Origin: Alphaproteobacteria bacterium
GTDB lineage: Bacteria > Pseudomonadota > Alphaproteobacteria > JAGOMX01
Assembly (NCBI GenBank): GCA_017993335.1
Contig: JAGOMX010000002.1
Coordinates: 1 to 48,000, forward strand
Direction of reading: 5' to 3'
Length of the DNA: 48,000 bases
Part shown: positions 28,234-37,577 of the stretch, piece after piece
Position numbering within the stretch: position 1 is the first letter of the stretch
Layout of the letters: each line of letters begins with the position of its first letter
Notes under the pieces: model-generated
What the model was told of the DNA's origin: nothing
The model's database searches: none
What the model saw: the letters and a program-made list of their open reading frames with translations, nothing else
Program-made: the position numbers and the translations under genes

Positions 28234-29223
28234 TTAAGCGATCTTACATAAAGAAAAAATCGGCTTCCATAGTTGCAGCGGGTCAAACGGGTAGCTGGTT
28301 TTAATTTTACGTTCAATGTCCGTTGTTTTCCTCAGGAGGGTGAGGATTTCGGGCTCTGACCATTTAGAAATATGTCGCAGGCATTCATCCTGTTCTTTAA
28401 AAAAGATAGGGGGGCGGATCATCTGCACCGCTTGGCTGGCAGGGGTTCCCTTCGCAATAATTGCTTTTAATTGGATGAGTTTGGAAAAGTGCTGATTAAT
28501 GGACCGCAAAATATTTATTTCTTCTGCCCCTAACATTTTGGCCTCATGATAACTGCGCAGGACATCTGAAAGTATACGGTCCCCTAGTTTGGATACGATG
28601 GGTTTGACATTTGCCTCTCGAAAGTCGGACATGCAAGATTGAAAATCATTCAAGGTTATTTCCGTTCCCGCATCCACATAAAGTGGTAGCTTTTGTAAGG
28701 CTGAAAGGACGGCTTCTAGGTTGTCTTCCATTTGTTGTACGGCCAATAGCTGTGCTTCTCGCGATAAGCTCGATTGTAAGGGCTGCGCGAGCTCCTGTAG
28801 GAACAGCTGTTTATCTTTTCCTGTGCTTAAATAGCATGGTGTAAAGGCCGCGTTTTTTGCTTTTTCGTGTAATAATTTGAGCTTTTTTATGGAAGAGCCA
28901 ATCATAGCCGGGACGATCAACTGAATGCCATTGGCCATGGATTCCATATGCGATTCAATCGCATTTGCCGATTTATCGGTTGCATCCGTAATCACGATGA
29001 GCTTATGTTGAGCCGCTTTCGAAAAAAGGTCACCTTGATGGACGAGCAAAGATGGATCATTCAAAAAATCAGCTTGCTCAACCCACAGGACTTGCGCTTG
29101 CTTCTTTTGAAGCAGAGTATGGACCAAATTTTGAGTCTTATGATTTAAATAAGCCTCATGAGTGCCATACAAGAAAATACTGGATGGATTTGCCTGCGTT
29201 AATGCGGAAAAATCGATTTTCAT
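28234..29223 (-). CDS. holA: DNA polymerase III subunit delta
   Basis: HolA is the clamp-loader subunit that opens the beta clamp. The product is 329 aa. It starts MKIDFSALTQANPSSIFLYGTHEAY, the usual opening of the family (x-x-x-FLYGxDE). A divergent AAA+ core lacks a Walker A motif, as is normal for delta. The C-terminal collar domain includes LRSINQHFSKLIQLKAII and IFFKEQDECLRHISKW. The ATG directly follows the lptE stop (TAGATG). The lptE-holA pairing after leuS is standard in Proteobacteria and supports the call. Confidence 0.9.
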   Translation of the reverse strand: MKIDFSALTQANPSSIFLYGTHEAYLNHKTQNLVHTLLQKKQAQVLWVEQADFLNDPSLLVHQGDLFSKAAQHKLIVITDATDKSANAIESHMESMANGIQLIVPAMIGSSIKKLKLLHEKAKNAAFTPCYLSTGKDKQLFLQELAQPLQSSLSREAQLLAVQQMEDNLEAVLSALQKLPLYVDAGTEITLNDFQSCMSDFREANVKPIVSKLGDRILSDVLRSYHEAKMLGAEEINILRSINQHFSKLIQLKAIIAKGTPASQAVQMIRPPIFFKEQDECLRHISKWSEPEILTLLRKTTDIERKIKTSYPFDPLQLWKPIFSLCKIA

Positions 29224-29748
29224 CTATTTTAAATCTTTATTTTGTAAATAACTGGCCACATATAAATTAATCGTATGCGCAATAATCCGTAAGGCTTTTT
29301 CCCGGGAAGATTCCTCTGCAATATTCGAAGAATATGACGCGGTTTGAGCCTCTGGCCCCAAGGAGAAAGACGCGGTTTCCGTAACGCCATCTTCAAAAAC
29401 AACTTTATTGTTGGCGGTATCAATGAGTTTAAACCGAGCACGAATCAGCATTTCTTCATGCCGGGCTGTACCATCCTTACGAAACCCTAGTTTACGGATG
29501 GACTCGTTCAGGATTACCTCTAGCGTATAGCGAGTATCTGCGTGATTTTTTTCCGTCATGGTGTCCAGTAAAAAATTACGTAAAACCTGTCCGGGTCTGT
29601 CCGCAATAACATCCACATGGACATCTTTCAGTTGCGCCATGGTAAAGGATTCACCCTGCGGTGCATACAAAGGCTCAAAGCCACAACCGCCTAAGGTTAT
29701 GAGCAACACGAGGCTAAATAACGATATTGATGATCTTATTGGGGACAA
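29224..29748 (-). CDS. lptE: LPS-assembly lipoprotein LptE
   Basis: LptE plugs the LptD barrel that inserts lipopolysaccharide in the outer membrane, so the organism probably makes LPS. The product is 174 aa. A lipoprotein signal ([15 protein letters not shown], lipobox LGGC) is followed by GFEPLYAP, a hallmark of alphaproteobacterial LptE. The only start that gives a complete signal peptide is a TTG at 29748, with TAAGGA nine bases upstream. It lies inside leuS, so the two genes overlap by 35 bases. The stop abuts the holA ATG. Confidence 0.88.
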   Translation of the reverse strand: MSPIRSSISLFSLVLLITLGGCGFEPLYAPQGESFTMAQLKDVHVDVIADRPGQVLRNFLLDTMTEKNHADTRYTLEVILNESIRKLGFRKDGTARHEEMLIRARFKLIDTANNKVVFEDGVTETASFSLGPEAQTASYSSNIAEESSREKALRIIAHTINLYVASYLQNKDLK

Positions 29749-32248
29749 TTATAATTTTCCTTACTTGTTTATCTTCAATCATACGTTGAACATTTGGCAA
29801 TTCCAAAGCTATTTTCTCGATGGCTTGTGAATTTAAGCCCACTGGGATTTCGATGTTGCCACGGAGCTTACCGTTAATCTGAACCGCCATAGCGATACTA
29901 TCTATTTGCAGAAAGCGTTCTTCAGCGACAGGCCACGGCTCATGAACCAGAAGGCTATTATACCCCATACGGCTCCATAGTTCCTCTGTTATATGGGGAA
30001 TGATAGGGTTGAACAGTTGTAAGAAGACTCTTAATCCATATGTGCGCGTCGCCACGCTTAAGTCTTTAGATTGTTTTTCAAACTCATTATGCAGCTCCCG
30101 CATCCGCGCGACGTATTTATTGAAATGAAATTTTTCTAAATCTTGTGTGCCGACAGCTATGGTTTTGTGTAAAAGCTTTAAAAAGTTTTCATCTGCTGTG
30201 TGGGATGTGCTTTCTATGGCATGGTTTTCTATCACAAATTTCCATACACGATTTAAGTATTTCCAAATACCTTGTATGCCCGAATCCGTCCATTCCAGGT
30301 CTCTTTCAGGAGGGCTATCAGACATCATAAACAAACGTGTGGCATCGGCACCATAGGTGCGCATCATTTCATCCGAATCAATGACATTCTTTTTAGACTT
30401 GCTCATTTTTTCCGAACGACCAACAACGACGGGTGTGTGATCGCTGATTTTTATAAATTGCCCCTTATCATTTTTGCTGACTTCTTCTGGGGTCAGCCAT
30501 TGTCCTTGGGTGTCTTTATAGGTCTCATGACATACCATACCTTGTGTCATGAGCTGCTTAAAGGGCTCATCAAAACTTAAATACCCGCACTTTTTTAAGG
30601 CGCGAGTGAAAAATCGAGAATACAAAAGATGCATAACTGCGTGCTCGATGCCGCCTATATATTGGTCGACAGACATCCAGTATTTAACCGATTCTTTGTC
30701 AAAAGGATCCAACGATTGCGGAGAGCAGAATCTTAAGAAATACCAAGAAGACTCAAAAAATGTATCTAGAGTATCCGTAACCCGCGTTGCTTTCGTACCG
30801 CAGGTTGGGCAATTTACATGCTTCCATGTGGGGTGATGGTCCAAAGGATTGCCTGGTTTGTCAAAAGTTACATCTTGGGGCAGAACCACAGGCAGATCTT
30901 TTTGCGGAACAGGTACAGGCCCACAGTCCGGGCAACGTATAATCGGTATCGGGCAACCCCAATATCGTTGGCGGGAAACCCCCCAATCGCGTAAACGATA
31001 GGTAATCGCTTTACGACCCAACGACAAATCTTCTAGTTTTTTTATCATGGAGGCTTTAGCGTCTGCCACATTCAATCCATTTAAGAATTGAGAATTCATC
31101 AGCAAACCATCATCTGTATAGGCTGTCGCTTGTACATCCGCAAGACCTGTCGGGTCTTGTATGACTTGTTGGATGGGTAATTTATACTTTACCGCAAACT
31201 CATGATCTCTTTCATCATGCGCTGGGCATCCAAAGATGGCCCCCGTGCCATAATCCATCAAGACAAAGTTGGCGATGTAGACGGGTAATACCCAAGATGC
31301 ATCGAGGGGATGGTGAACTTTTAATCCCGTGTCGAAGCCTTTTTTTTCTGCCTTTTCAATATCTTCTAAACTTGTGCCCAGGGCGTTACACTCTTTTATA
31401 AATTGCAACATTTGGGGATGTTGTTGCGCGAGTTCTTCGGCGATCGGATGGTTCGGAGAAATGCCACAAAAAGAAGCTCCAAAAAGGGTATCTGGGCGTG
31501 TTGTAAAGATCTCTAAGGTTTCTGGCCGGTCTTGAAGCTTAAAGTTTACAAAAGCCCCTTCGGATCTGCCAATCCAATTTTGTTGCATGGTGATGACTCT
31601 CTCGGGCCAGCCGGTGAGTGTATCCAATGAATCAAGTAAGTCTTGTGCAAAATCAGATATTTTTAAAAACCATTGAGAAAGGCGTCGGCGTTCGACAGGG
31701 GCGCCAGAGCGCCAGCCTTTACCGTCTACCACTTGTTCATTGGCAAGAACCGTGTTCTCCACTGGATCCCAGTTCACCAGAGACTCTTTTTCATAAACTA
31801 AATCATTTTGAAAAAAATCTAAGAAAATTTTTTGTTCTTGCGCGTAATAGCTAACATCGCAAGAGGCTAGTTCCCTCGACCAATCATAGGCAAACCCCAC
31901 AGGTTTTAATTGGTTGCGCATACTTTCAATGTTCTTGTATGTCCAGTCCCCTGGATGAAGATTGTTTTGAATCGCTGCATTTTCAGCGGGCAAGCCAAAG
32001 GCATCCCAGCCCATAGGATGAAGAACGTTAAATCCTTTAGCCATTTTAAAACGAGCCACCACATCACCAAGGGTATAGTTACGAATATGTCCCATATGGA
32101 TGCGACCCGATGGATAAGGGAACATTTCCAGCACATAGTATTTGGGTTTATCAGAAGATGCAGTGGCTTGAAAACATTGATCTTGATCCCAACGACTTTG
32201 CCATTTAGGTTCTGTGTCTCTGAAATTATAACGTTCCGTTTGCGTCAT
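29714..32248 (-). CDS. leuS: Leucyl-tRNA synthetase
   Basis: This class I synthetase charges tRNA-Leu. The product is 844 aa. The HIGH motif is [20 protein letters not shown] near residue 45, and the KMSKS loop is [11 protein letters not shown]. The editing domain includes [14 protein letters not shown] and the conserved [15 protein letters not shown]. The zinc-type insertion has [12 protein letters not shown] and CPTCG. The 5' end follows the DUF3576 lipoprotein gene by 15 bases and the 3' end overlaps lptE. This DUF3576-leuS-lptE-holA order is typical of Alphaproteobacteria. Confidence 0.97.
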   Translation of the reverse strand: MTQTERYNFRDTEPKWQSRWDQDQCFQATASSDKPKYYVLEMFPYPSGRIHMGHIRNYTLGDVVARFKMAKGFNVLHPMGWDAFGLPAENAAIQNNLHPGDWTYKNIESMRNQLKPVGFAYDWSRELASCDVSYYAQEQKIFLDFFQNDLVYEKESLVNWDPVENTVLANEQVVDGKGWRSGAPVERRRLSQWFLKISDFAQDLLDSLDTLTGWPERVITMQQNWIGRSEGAFVNFKLQDRPETLEIFTTRPDTLFGASFCGISPNHPIAEELAQQHPQMLQFIKECNALGTSLEDIEKAEKKGFDTGLKVHHPLDASWVLPVYIANFVLMDYGTGAIFGCPAHDERDHEFAVKYKLPIQQVIQDPTGLADVQATAYTDDGLLMNSQFLNGLNVADAKASMIKKLEDLSLGRKAITYRLRDWGVSRQRYWGCPIPIIRCPDCGPVPVPQKDLPVVLPQDVTFDKPGNPLDHHPTWKHVNCPTCGTKATRVTDTLDTFFESSWYFLRFCSPQSLDPFDKESVKYWMSVDQYIGGIEHAVMHLLYSRFFTRALKKCGYLSFDEPFKQLMTQGMVCHETYKDTQGQWLTPEEVSKNDKGQFIKISDHTPVVVGRSEKMSKSKKNVIDSDEMMRTYGADATRLFMMSDSPPERDLEWTDSGIQGIWKYLNRVWKFVIENHAIESTSHTADENFLKLLHKTIAVGTQDLEKFHFNKYVARMRELHNEFEKQSKDLSVATRTYGLRVFLQLFNPIIPHITEELWSRMGYNSLLVHEPWPVAEERFLQIDSIAMAVQINGKLRGNIEIPVGLNSQAIEKIALELPNVQRMIEDKQVRKIIIVPNKIINIVI

Positions 32249-32263
32249 GGTTTTTTATCTTTC

Positions 32264-32779
32264 TTAAAATTTACTTCCAACCTTCAATTGTCTGGCTTTT
32301 GTCAGGATGGATTCTTCTAAATCATTTACGGTTTTGGCATCAATGGTAGAATCGGCCCATTGTTTTGTGCGGGCATCGAATACCTGTTTGTGAACAGCTA
32401 CACGTACGCCATTTGCGCTTAAGTTTTTGTCCAATATAAAGACGTCCAGCTTTAATCTTTCGTTTTTTGCGGATTCAGGCATATACCATTCCGTGAGAAT
32501 AACACCCCCAAAAGGGTCAACGCTGCGCAGAGGCATAAAGGAAACCGTATCGAGGGCGGCTCTCCATAAAAACTCGTTTACGGTAATGCCGGTGGTCGCT
32601 TGAGCATTGTTGGATTTGCCACCAAAGGTAAACAAATCATCTCCAAACAATTGACCTAAGTCTTTATCCCGTCGAGATTTATTATCTAAAATATCTGAAT
32701 CATCATATGTCAATGGCTCCGATTGGCAGCCGGCAACGATTACCGCTATGAATAGGATCTTGGAAACACACGTACGCAT
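32264..32779 (-). CDS. DUF3576-family lipoprotein
   Basis: A 171-aa predicted lipoprotein: signal segment SKILFIAVIVAGC with the lipobox VAGC near residue 18. DUF3576 features follow: TGITVNEFLWRAALDTVSFM and PLRSVDPFGGVILTEWY. Function of the family is unknown; it is conserved upstream of leuS in Alphaproteobacteria, probably in the cell envelope. The ATG at 32779 has GAGG eight bases upstream and gives the correct signal peptide; the longer frame would need a GTG. A 144-bp palindromic repeat element lies just upstream. Confidence 0.88.
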   Translation of the reverse strand: MRTCVSKILFIAVIVAGCQSEPLTYDDSDILDNKSRRDKDLGQLFGDDLFTFGGKSNNAQATTGITVNEFLWRAALDTVSFMPLRSVDPFGGVILTEWYMPESAKNERLKLDVFILDKNLSANGVRVAVHKQVFDARTKQWADSTIDAKTVNDLEESILTKARQLKVGSKF

Positions 32780-32805
32780 ACATAAAACCTCATGATTTAA
32801 CACCC

Positions 32806-32949
32806 TGAGACCATTTCAAAACGTCTTTTTTGGGTGATTTCGTCGTCAAGGTTCCGCTTCCGGTGCTCACGTACGAAGAGGTACGCTGCGCTCCGGTTCT
32901 CACCTTTCCTATAAATCTCTCCAAAAAAGCCAGTTTTGAAATGGCCTCA
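32806..32949. mobile_element. 144-bp MITE-like palindromic element, copy 1
   Basis: It begins TGAGACCATTTCAAAAC and ends GTTTTGAAATGGCCTCA, near-perfect terminal inverted repeats. It is flanked on both sides by CCC (32803-32805 and 32950-32952), consistent with a 3-bp target duplication. The interior is an imperfect palindrome centred near 32875 (CACGTAC-GAAGAG-GTACG). It is almost identical to 41556-41699 and has no coding capacity. Confidence 0.85.
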
Positions 32950-33088
32950 CCCTATAGTCTTAGCACATTTAACAGAAAATTCTAGATTTGAATTTTCAAC
33001 CGATGGCCGGGCACAATAATTTTACAAAAACCATGAAAAATTGTGTAGGATGAAAAGGTTATGTAACGAAAAGAAGGAATATGACGAT

Positions 33089-33754
33089 ATGCGGAAAACA
33101 CTGATTTTTTCTGTTTTATCTTTGATGATCGGATGGGATTTTTCCTTTGCCTCTGCCGTGGAGATATTGGAGTCGGGTGTTTTTTTCTATCCATCAAAAG
33201 ATGGTGCTGCAGTAGAATCAATAAGTTTATCGACCATGCGGGGAAACGGTGGCGAGCTTATCCTACCGGATTACCTCTCCAACAAAATTGGAATTACAAG
33301 GAAAATAGACACGTTTAAGCAATCTAGAGAGCCTTATGGTCGGACGGAGTCAGGGGACGTTCTTTACCCAACGATTCTTTTGATATTAACTTTAGAGGAA
33401 CTCAAGGCTTGCGCCGATCAAATATCGCAGCATGAGTCGATAAACGGTAAAACATTTGCACAGGAAATCAAAGATGCGGATATCTCGCAAGGATCCTTTT
33501 GTATTTTAGCCCATGATACATCGATAAGTGAACCTAAAGATATAAGTGTTCTTTACGGAAGTGGTCCGTTTCAAGAGGCGTCAAAGGTTTCGATCGCACA
33601 TCTCGTGATGGATGCGGAGCCGATGACTCTAGATAAATGGAAGACGGGAACGTGTGGCCCGTATTTCAATTATACTATAGAAATGTTCATGAAGAGTGAG
33701 TTTGCCCTTTTACCTGGCTTTAACGTGTGTTGTTTCAAGTTTGGGGTTGAATAA
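33089..33754 (+). CDS. Predicted secreted protein of unknown function
   Basis: A 221-aa protein I do not recognise. It starts with a signal peptide (MRKTLIFSVLSLMIGWDFSF, cleavage near ASA). The mature part shows alternating beta-like segments and six Cys residues, two of them adjacent near the C-terminus (NVCCFKF). The ATG at 33089 has AAGG ten bases upstream; the frame is open for 16 more codons but that extension would bury the signal peptide. The stop codon directly abuts the tag start (TAAATG), so the two are likely co-transcribed, though no functional link is evident. Confidence 0.72.
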   Translation: MRKTLIFSVLSLMIGWDFSFASAVEILESGVFFYPSKDGAAVESISLSTMRGNGGELILPDYLSNKIGITRKIDTFKQSREPYGRTESGDVLYPTILLILTLEELKACADQISQHESINGKTFAQEIKDADISQGSFCILAHDTSISEPKDISVLYGSGPFQEASKVSIAHLVMDAEPMTLDKWKTGTCGPYFNYTIEMFMKSEFALLPGFNVCCFKFGVE

Positions 33755-34336
33755 ATGAACCTCATTTTACCGGATGGAAAGAATCGTTGTTTTGCGAATC
33801 ATGTGGGTAAAGAAATCTATGCGACCTATCATGACGAGGAGTGGGGGCGACCGCAGTATGAGGATACTCATTTATTTGAAATGCTGATTTTGGAGGGGGC
33901 ACAAGCTGGGTTAAGTTGGGAGACTATTTTAAAACGGCGGGATGCCTATCGACAGGTGTTTTTGGGCTTTGATCCAGAAAAAGTTGCACGCATGTCGGAT
34001 GATGATTTGGAAAAAATTCTTCAAGACGATCGTATCATCCGTAATAGAAAAAAAGTTTTTGCAACACGCCAAAATGCGAAAGTATTTTTAGCTATACAGA
34101 AAGAGTACGGCACTTATAGCACTTATCACTGGTCGTTTGTGCAGAATAAACCGATACAAAACCATTGGACGCAATTGAAGGATGTTCCAGCTCAAACGTC
34201 AGAAAGCTTGGCTTACTCAAAAGATTTAAAAAAGAGAGGCATGAGCTTTGTGGGTCCAACAATTATATATGCTTATATGCAAGCCGTTGGTCTGGTGAAT
34301 GATCATCTCACAGACTGTTGGCTTTACGGATCTTGA
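33755..34336 (+). CDS. tag: DNA-3-methyladenine glycosylase I
   Basis: Tag removes 3-methyladenine from alkylated DNA in base-excision repair. The product is 193 aa. Family motifs are YATYHDEEWGRP, LFEMLILEGAQAGLSWETIL (with the catalytic-pocket Glu), FDPEKVARM, MSFVGPTIIYAYMQAVGLVN and DHLTDCW. The zinc ligands expected for Tag are present: an N-terminal Cys (NRCF), His in TYHDEEW, and His and Cys in the last motif. It begins immediately after the stop of the secreted protein gene. Confidence 0.95.
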   Translation: MNLILPDGKNRCFANHVGKEIYATYHDEEWGRPQYEDTHLFEMLILEGAQAGLSWETILKRRDAYRQVFLGFDPEKVARMSDDDLEKILQDDRIIRNRKKVFATRQNAKVFLAIQKEYGTYSTYHWSFVQNKPIQNHWTQLKDVPAQTSESLAYSKDLKKRGMSFVGPTIIYAYMQAVGLVNDHLTDCWLYGS

Positions 34337-34391
34337 CCTTATGGAGAATAAGGTTAATATCGCTTTATAAGGCTTTTAGGAAAGAAGTTTG

Positions 34392-35624
34392 ATGCACCGA
34401 ATGTATACATTAGATGATTTAGCTGCCAAAAATAAAAAAGTTCTCGTGCGGGTAGATTTAAATATGCCCATGCAAGATGGACTTATCCTGGATGACGATC
34501 GGATGAATCGGATTGTTCCGACCCTTTTAGAGCTCTGTCGTCAACAAGCAAAAGTTATTATTTGTTCTCATCTGGGGCGTCCGAAGGGAAAAGATTTAAG
34601 CTTGTCGATGCAAGGAATTGCAGAGCATCTGAGCCAAAAAACGGGTGTGCCTGTTGTCTTTATTGCTGATTTAGATAATGCGGGAAAAATCATTGAAGAC
34701 TTACCTGCAGGGCATATAGCTTTTTTAGAAAATTTACGCTTTCACCCAGGTGAAGAAAGTAATGATACAACTTTTGCTCAGCACTTAGCCACTTTAGCAG
34801 ATGTTTATGTAAACGAAGCTTTTTCTGTATCCCACAGAGCGCATGCTTCGGTTGAGGCTGTGGCTCATTTGTTGCCAAGTTATGCAGGGCGTCAGATGCA
34901 AGCGGAAATAAAAGCGTTATCTTTAGCGTTTGATCATCCGCAAGAGCCAATTATTGCGATTGTGGGTGGCTCGAAAGTTTCTACCAAACTCAGTATACTG
35001 AAAAGCTTAGCACAGAAAGTGATGTATCTAGTTCCTGCAGGTGGACTCGCCAATACATTTGCCTTGGCTCATGATATCAGTGTCGGGCGTTCCATTTGTG
35101 AGCCAGATATGCTCGATATGGTGATGGAAATTGAAGAGGTGGCCTTAAATTCGGGCTGCGCTATTCTTTCACCTAGCGATGTCGTCGTTACAGACGCCTT
35201 ATCCCCTGATGGTAAACATAGGATTTGCTTGCCTAGCGAAGTGCATTATAAAGAAATGATTGTGGATTTTGGGCCGCAAACCGTACACGATATCTTCAAA
35301 ATATCACAATTGTGTCGGACGCTTATATGGAATGGCCCTTTAGGTGTGTTTGAGGTGCCTCCTTTTGAACAGGGGAGTGTGGAGTTAGCTCGTAAAATCG
35401 CCAACCTTACCGAACGGCACGGATTATTTAGTGTTGCCGGTGGCGGCGAAACGAATGCTGTGATCCATCAGGCCAACGTCCATGATAAGTTTAGTTACAT
35501 GTCGACGGCAGGCGGGGCTTTCCTGGAATGGATCGAGGGCAAAAAATTGCCTGGTGTAGAGGCGCTTAAACGAGAGTCTGTTAATGTCAAAAAAAAAGAT
35601 GGTAAAGTGAGTTATGGAATTTAA
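34392..35624 (+). CDS. pgk: Phosphoglycerate kinase
   Basis: Pgk interconverts 1,3-bisphosphoglycerate and 3-phosphoglycerate, forming ATP in glycolysis. The product is 410 aa. Substrate-site motifs are [20 protein letters not shown] and [12 protein letters not shown]; the nucleotide-binding part has [10 protein letters not shown] and WNGPLGVFE. The late Mg-nucleotide motif is GGGETNAV where most Pgk proteins have GGGD. The ATG at 34392 follows AGGAAAGAAG; ATG 34401 is an alternative. No gap or fba gene adjoins it. The 3' end overlaps dapD by 11 bases. Confidence 0.95.
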   Translation: MHRMYTLDDLAAKNKKVLVRVDLNMPMQDGLILDDDRMNRIVPTLLELCRQQAKVIICSHLGRPKGKDLSLSMQGIAEHLSQKTGVPVVFIADLDNAGKIIEDLPAGHIAFLENLRFHPGEESNDTTFAQHLATLADVYVNEAFSVSHRAHASVEAVAHLLPSYAGRQMQAEIKALSLAFDHPQEPIIAIVGGSKVSTKLSILKSLAQKVMYLVPAGGLANTFALAHDISVGRSICEPDMLDMVMEIEEVALNSGCAILSPSDVVVTDALSPDGKHRICLPSEVHYKEMIVDFGPQTVHDIFKISQLCRTLIWNGPLGVFEVPPFEQGSVELARKIANLTERHGLFSVAGGGETNAVIHQANVHDKFSYMSTAGGAFLEWIEGKKLPGVEALKRESVNVKKKDGKVSYGI

Positions 35625-36429
35625 ACAAAAAATTGAATTAGCTTGGGACAATAAAGCGGAATGGACGCCGGGACAGCTTACGGATTTAAGGACATTGGTG
35701 GCAGATGTTTACGAGAACTTGGATGCTGGAAAATGGCGGGTGGCCGAAAAAATTGATGGCCAATGGCAGGTGCACACATGGCTGAAAAAAGCGATTCTCC
35801 TGTCTTTCCGGTTATGGGAAAACGAAATAGGCGATCATAGCTTTGACAAAATACCTTTAAAATTTAGCCGTTGGGATCGGGAGACATTTCTTTCTGCCAG
35901 TATCCGGGCCGTACCTGGTAATGTGGTTCGATATGGGGCCTATATTGCACCTAAGGTGATTCTGATGCCGAGCTTTGTCAATGTGGGGGCCTTTGTAGAT
36001 GAAGGGACTCTCGTCGATACATGGGCAACCGTAGGATCTTGTGCGCAGGTAGGTAGAAACTGTCATATTTCTGGCGGCGCTGGTATTGGCGGTGTACTAG
36101 AACCTTTGCAAGCCAATCCCGTAATTATAGAAGACGAGTGTTTTATCGGTGCCCGCAGTGAAGTGGTTGAAGGCATGATTATAGAAAAGGGTGCCGTTAT
36201 TGGTATGGGCGTCTTTTTAGGGGCTTCAACGCCGATTTTAAATCGGCAAACGGGTGAATTAAGTTATGGTCGGATTCCTGCATATTCTGTTGTTATATCC
36301 GGAACCTTGCCAGGAAAACCCATGATCAATGGCCAACCTGGGCCTCACTTGCCTTGCGCCGTTATTGTCAAGCAGGTAGACGAAAAAACTCGTTCCAAAA
36401 CTTCGATAAACGAACTTTTAAGGCTGTAG
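35614..36429 (+). CDS. dapD: Tetrahydrodipicolinate N-succinyltransferase
   Basis: DapD succinylates tetrahydrodipicolinate in the succinylase branch of lysine and diaminopimelate synthesis, needed for peptidoglycan. The product is 271 aa. The N-terminal helical domain is followed by a left-handed beta helix of hexapeptide repeats ([73 protein letters not shown]). The C-terminus has the family's ISGTLPGKP. The start lies within the pgk 3' end, suggesting coupled translation. dapE follows six bases after the stop. Confidence 0.97.
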   Translation: MEFKQKIELAWDNKAEWTPGQLTDLRTLVADVYENLDAGKWRVAEKIDGQWQVHTWLKKAILLSFRLWENEIGDHSFDKIPLKFSRWDRETFLSASIRAVPGNVVRYGAYIAPKVILMPSFVNVGAFVDEGTLVDTWATVGSCAQVGRNCHISGGAGIGGVLEPLQANPVIIEDECFIGARSEVVEGMIIEKGAVIGMGVFLGASTPILNRQTGELSYGRIPAYSVVISGTLPGKPMINGQPGPHLPCAVIVKQVDEKTRSKTSINELLRL

Positions 36430-36434
36430 GTATA

Positions 36435-37577
36435 ATGACTGTTGATGTGGTTGAACTCACAAAAAACCTTATTCAGAGGCCAAGTATAACGCCCGATTGT
36501 GCGGATGTTCTATCTTATGTGCAAGACCTATTAACGAGCTATGGCTTTACATGCGTACCTATGAATTTTCAATCGACAGGAAAGCCGGAAGTTCATAACT
36601 TATTTGCCTATAAGGGGGTGGGGTATCCTCATCTATGCTTTGCTGGACATCTAGATGTGGTTCCTGTTGGCAATGAAGAGGGATGGTGCTTCCCCCCGTT
36701 TTCCGCAACGACGGCAGACGATAAAATATATGGCCGCGGAGCTGTAGATATGAAGGGCGCTGTTGCCGCATTTATAGGGGCGGCTTTAGATTATCTCCCT
36801 TCCTTAAATGCCGGGACCATCAGTCTTTTGATAACGGGTGATGAAGAAGGCGACGCTATAGATGGGACGGCCCCTTGTCTGCGGCAGTTACAAGAAATGC
36901 AGATGGTGCCAGATTTTTGTATTGTTGGCGAACCCACATCGGAAAACCATGTGGGGGATATGATTAAGAATGGCCGTCGGGGCTCTTTATCTGGAAAAAT
37001 AACGGTGAGGGGCAAGCAGGGCCACGTGGCCTATCCCCACCGAGCCGTAAATCCTATACCGCAGCTCGTTTCGTTTCTGAATCATTTACAAAAAAGGCAT
37101 TGGGATGATGGAAATGATTATTTTGATCCCTCAAATTTAGAAGTAACATCGATGACGGCGGACAATGTCGCCAGTAATGTCATCCCCCATCAGGCATCGG
37201 CTCAGTTTAATATTCGATATAATACGCAGCTAACCCAAGATGAGATTCAATCCATCATTAGGCGCCTTGCAGAAGAAAACTGTCATGACTTTGTTTTGGA
37301 TTTTAACGGCTCAGCTCAACCCTTCATAAGCGGATGCCCGGAGTGGGGAGTCCTTGTTTTACAAGCCATTATCGATTCGACAGGAAATGCGCCACGGGTT
37401 TCGACAACGGGAGGTACGTCTGATGCACGATTTATTCATGCTTATTGCCCCGTTATAGAATGTGGCCTAACGAACGAAACAGCTCATGCGGTGGATGAGC
37501 ATGTGGCGCTTCAAGATCTCCACACATTACAAAATATCTATCGTCAGATACTCCACAGCCTTTTTATGAAGCCTTAG
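36435..37577 (+). CDS. dapE: Succinyl-diaminopimelate desuccinylase
   Basis: DapE removes the succinyl group to give LL-diaminopimelate in the same pathway as DapD. The product is 380 aa, an M20-family metallopeptidase. Zinc ligands are seen in CFAGHLDVVPVG, GRGAVDMKGA, LLITGDEEGDAIDGT and IVGEPTSE; the final His is in ECGLTNETAHAVDEHV. The dimerisation domain has GRRGSLSGKITVRGKQGHVA. I chose the ATG at 36435 (AGG four bases upstream); the frame runs upstream into dapD. The 3' end overlaps the convergent APC permease gene by 14 bases. Confidence 0.96.
   Translation: MTVDVVELTKNLIQRPSITPDCADVLSYVQDLLTSYGFTCVPMNFQSTGKPEVHNLFAYKGVGYPHLCFAGHLDVVPVGNEEGWCFPPFSATTADDKIYGRGAVDMKGAVAAFIGAALDYLPSLNAGTISLLITGDEEGDAIDGTAPCLRQLQEMQMVPDFCIVGEPTSENHVGDMIKNGRRGSLSGKITVRGKQGHVAYPHRAVNPIPQLVSFLNHLQKRHWDDGNDYFDPSNLEVTSMTADNVASNVIPHQASAQFNIRYNTQLTQDEIQSIIRRLAEENCHDFVLDFNGSAQPFISGCPEWGVLVLQAIIDSTGNAPRVSTTGGTSDARFIHAYCPVIECGLTNETAHAVDEHVALQDLHTLQNIYRQILHSLFMKP

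Noticed and set aside
28131..28316. 61-codon minus-strand frame between nrdA and holA
   Set aside because: It overlaps the holA 3' end in another frame, lacks a ribosome site and has no recognisable features.
31910..32320. 136-codon plus-strand frame
   Set aside because: Antisense to the leuS 5' end; leuS has unambiguous motifs in the other strand.
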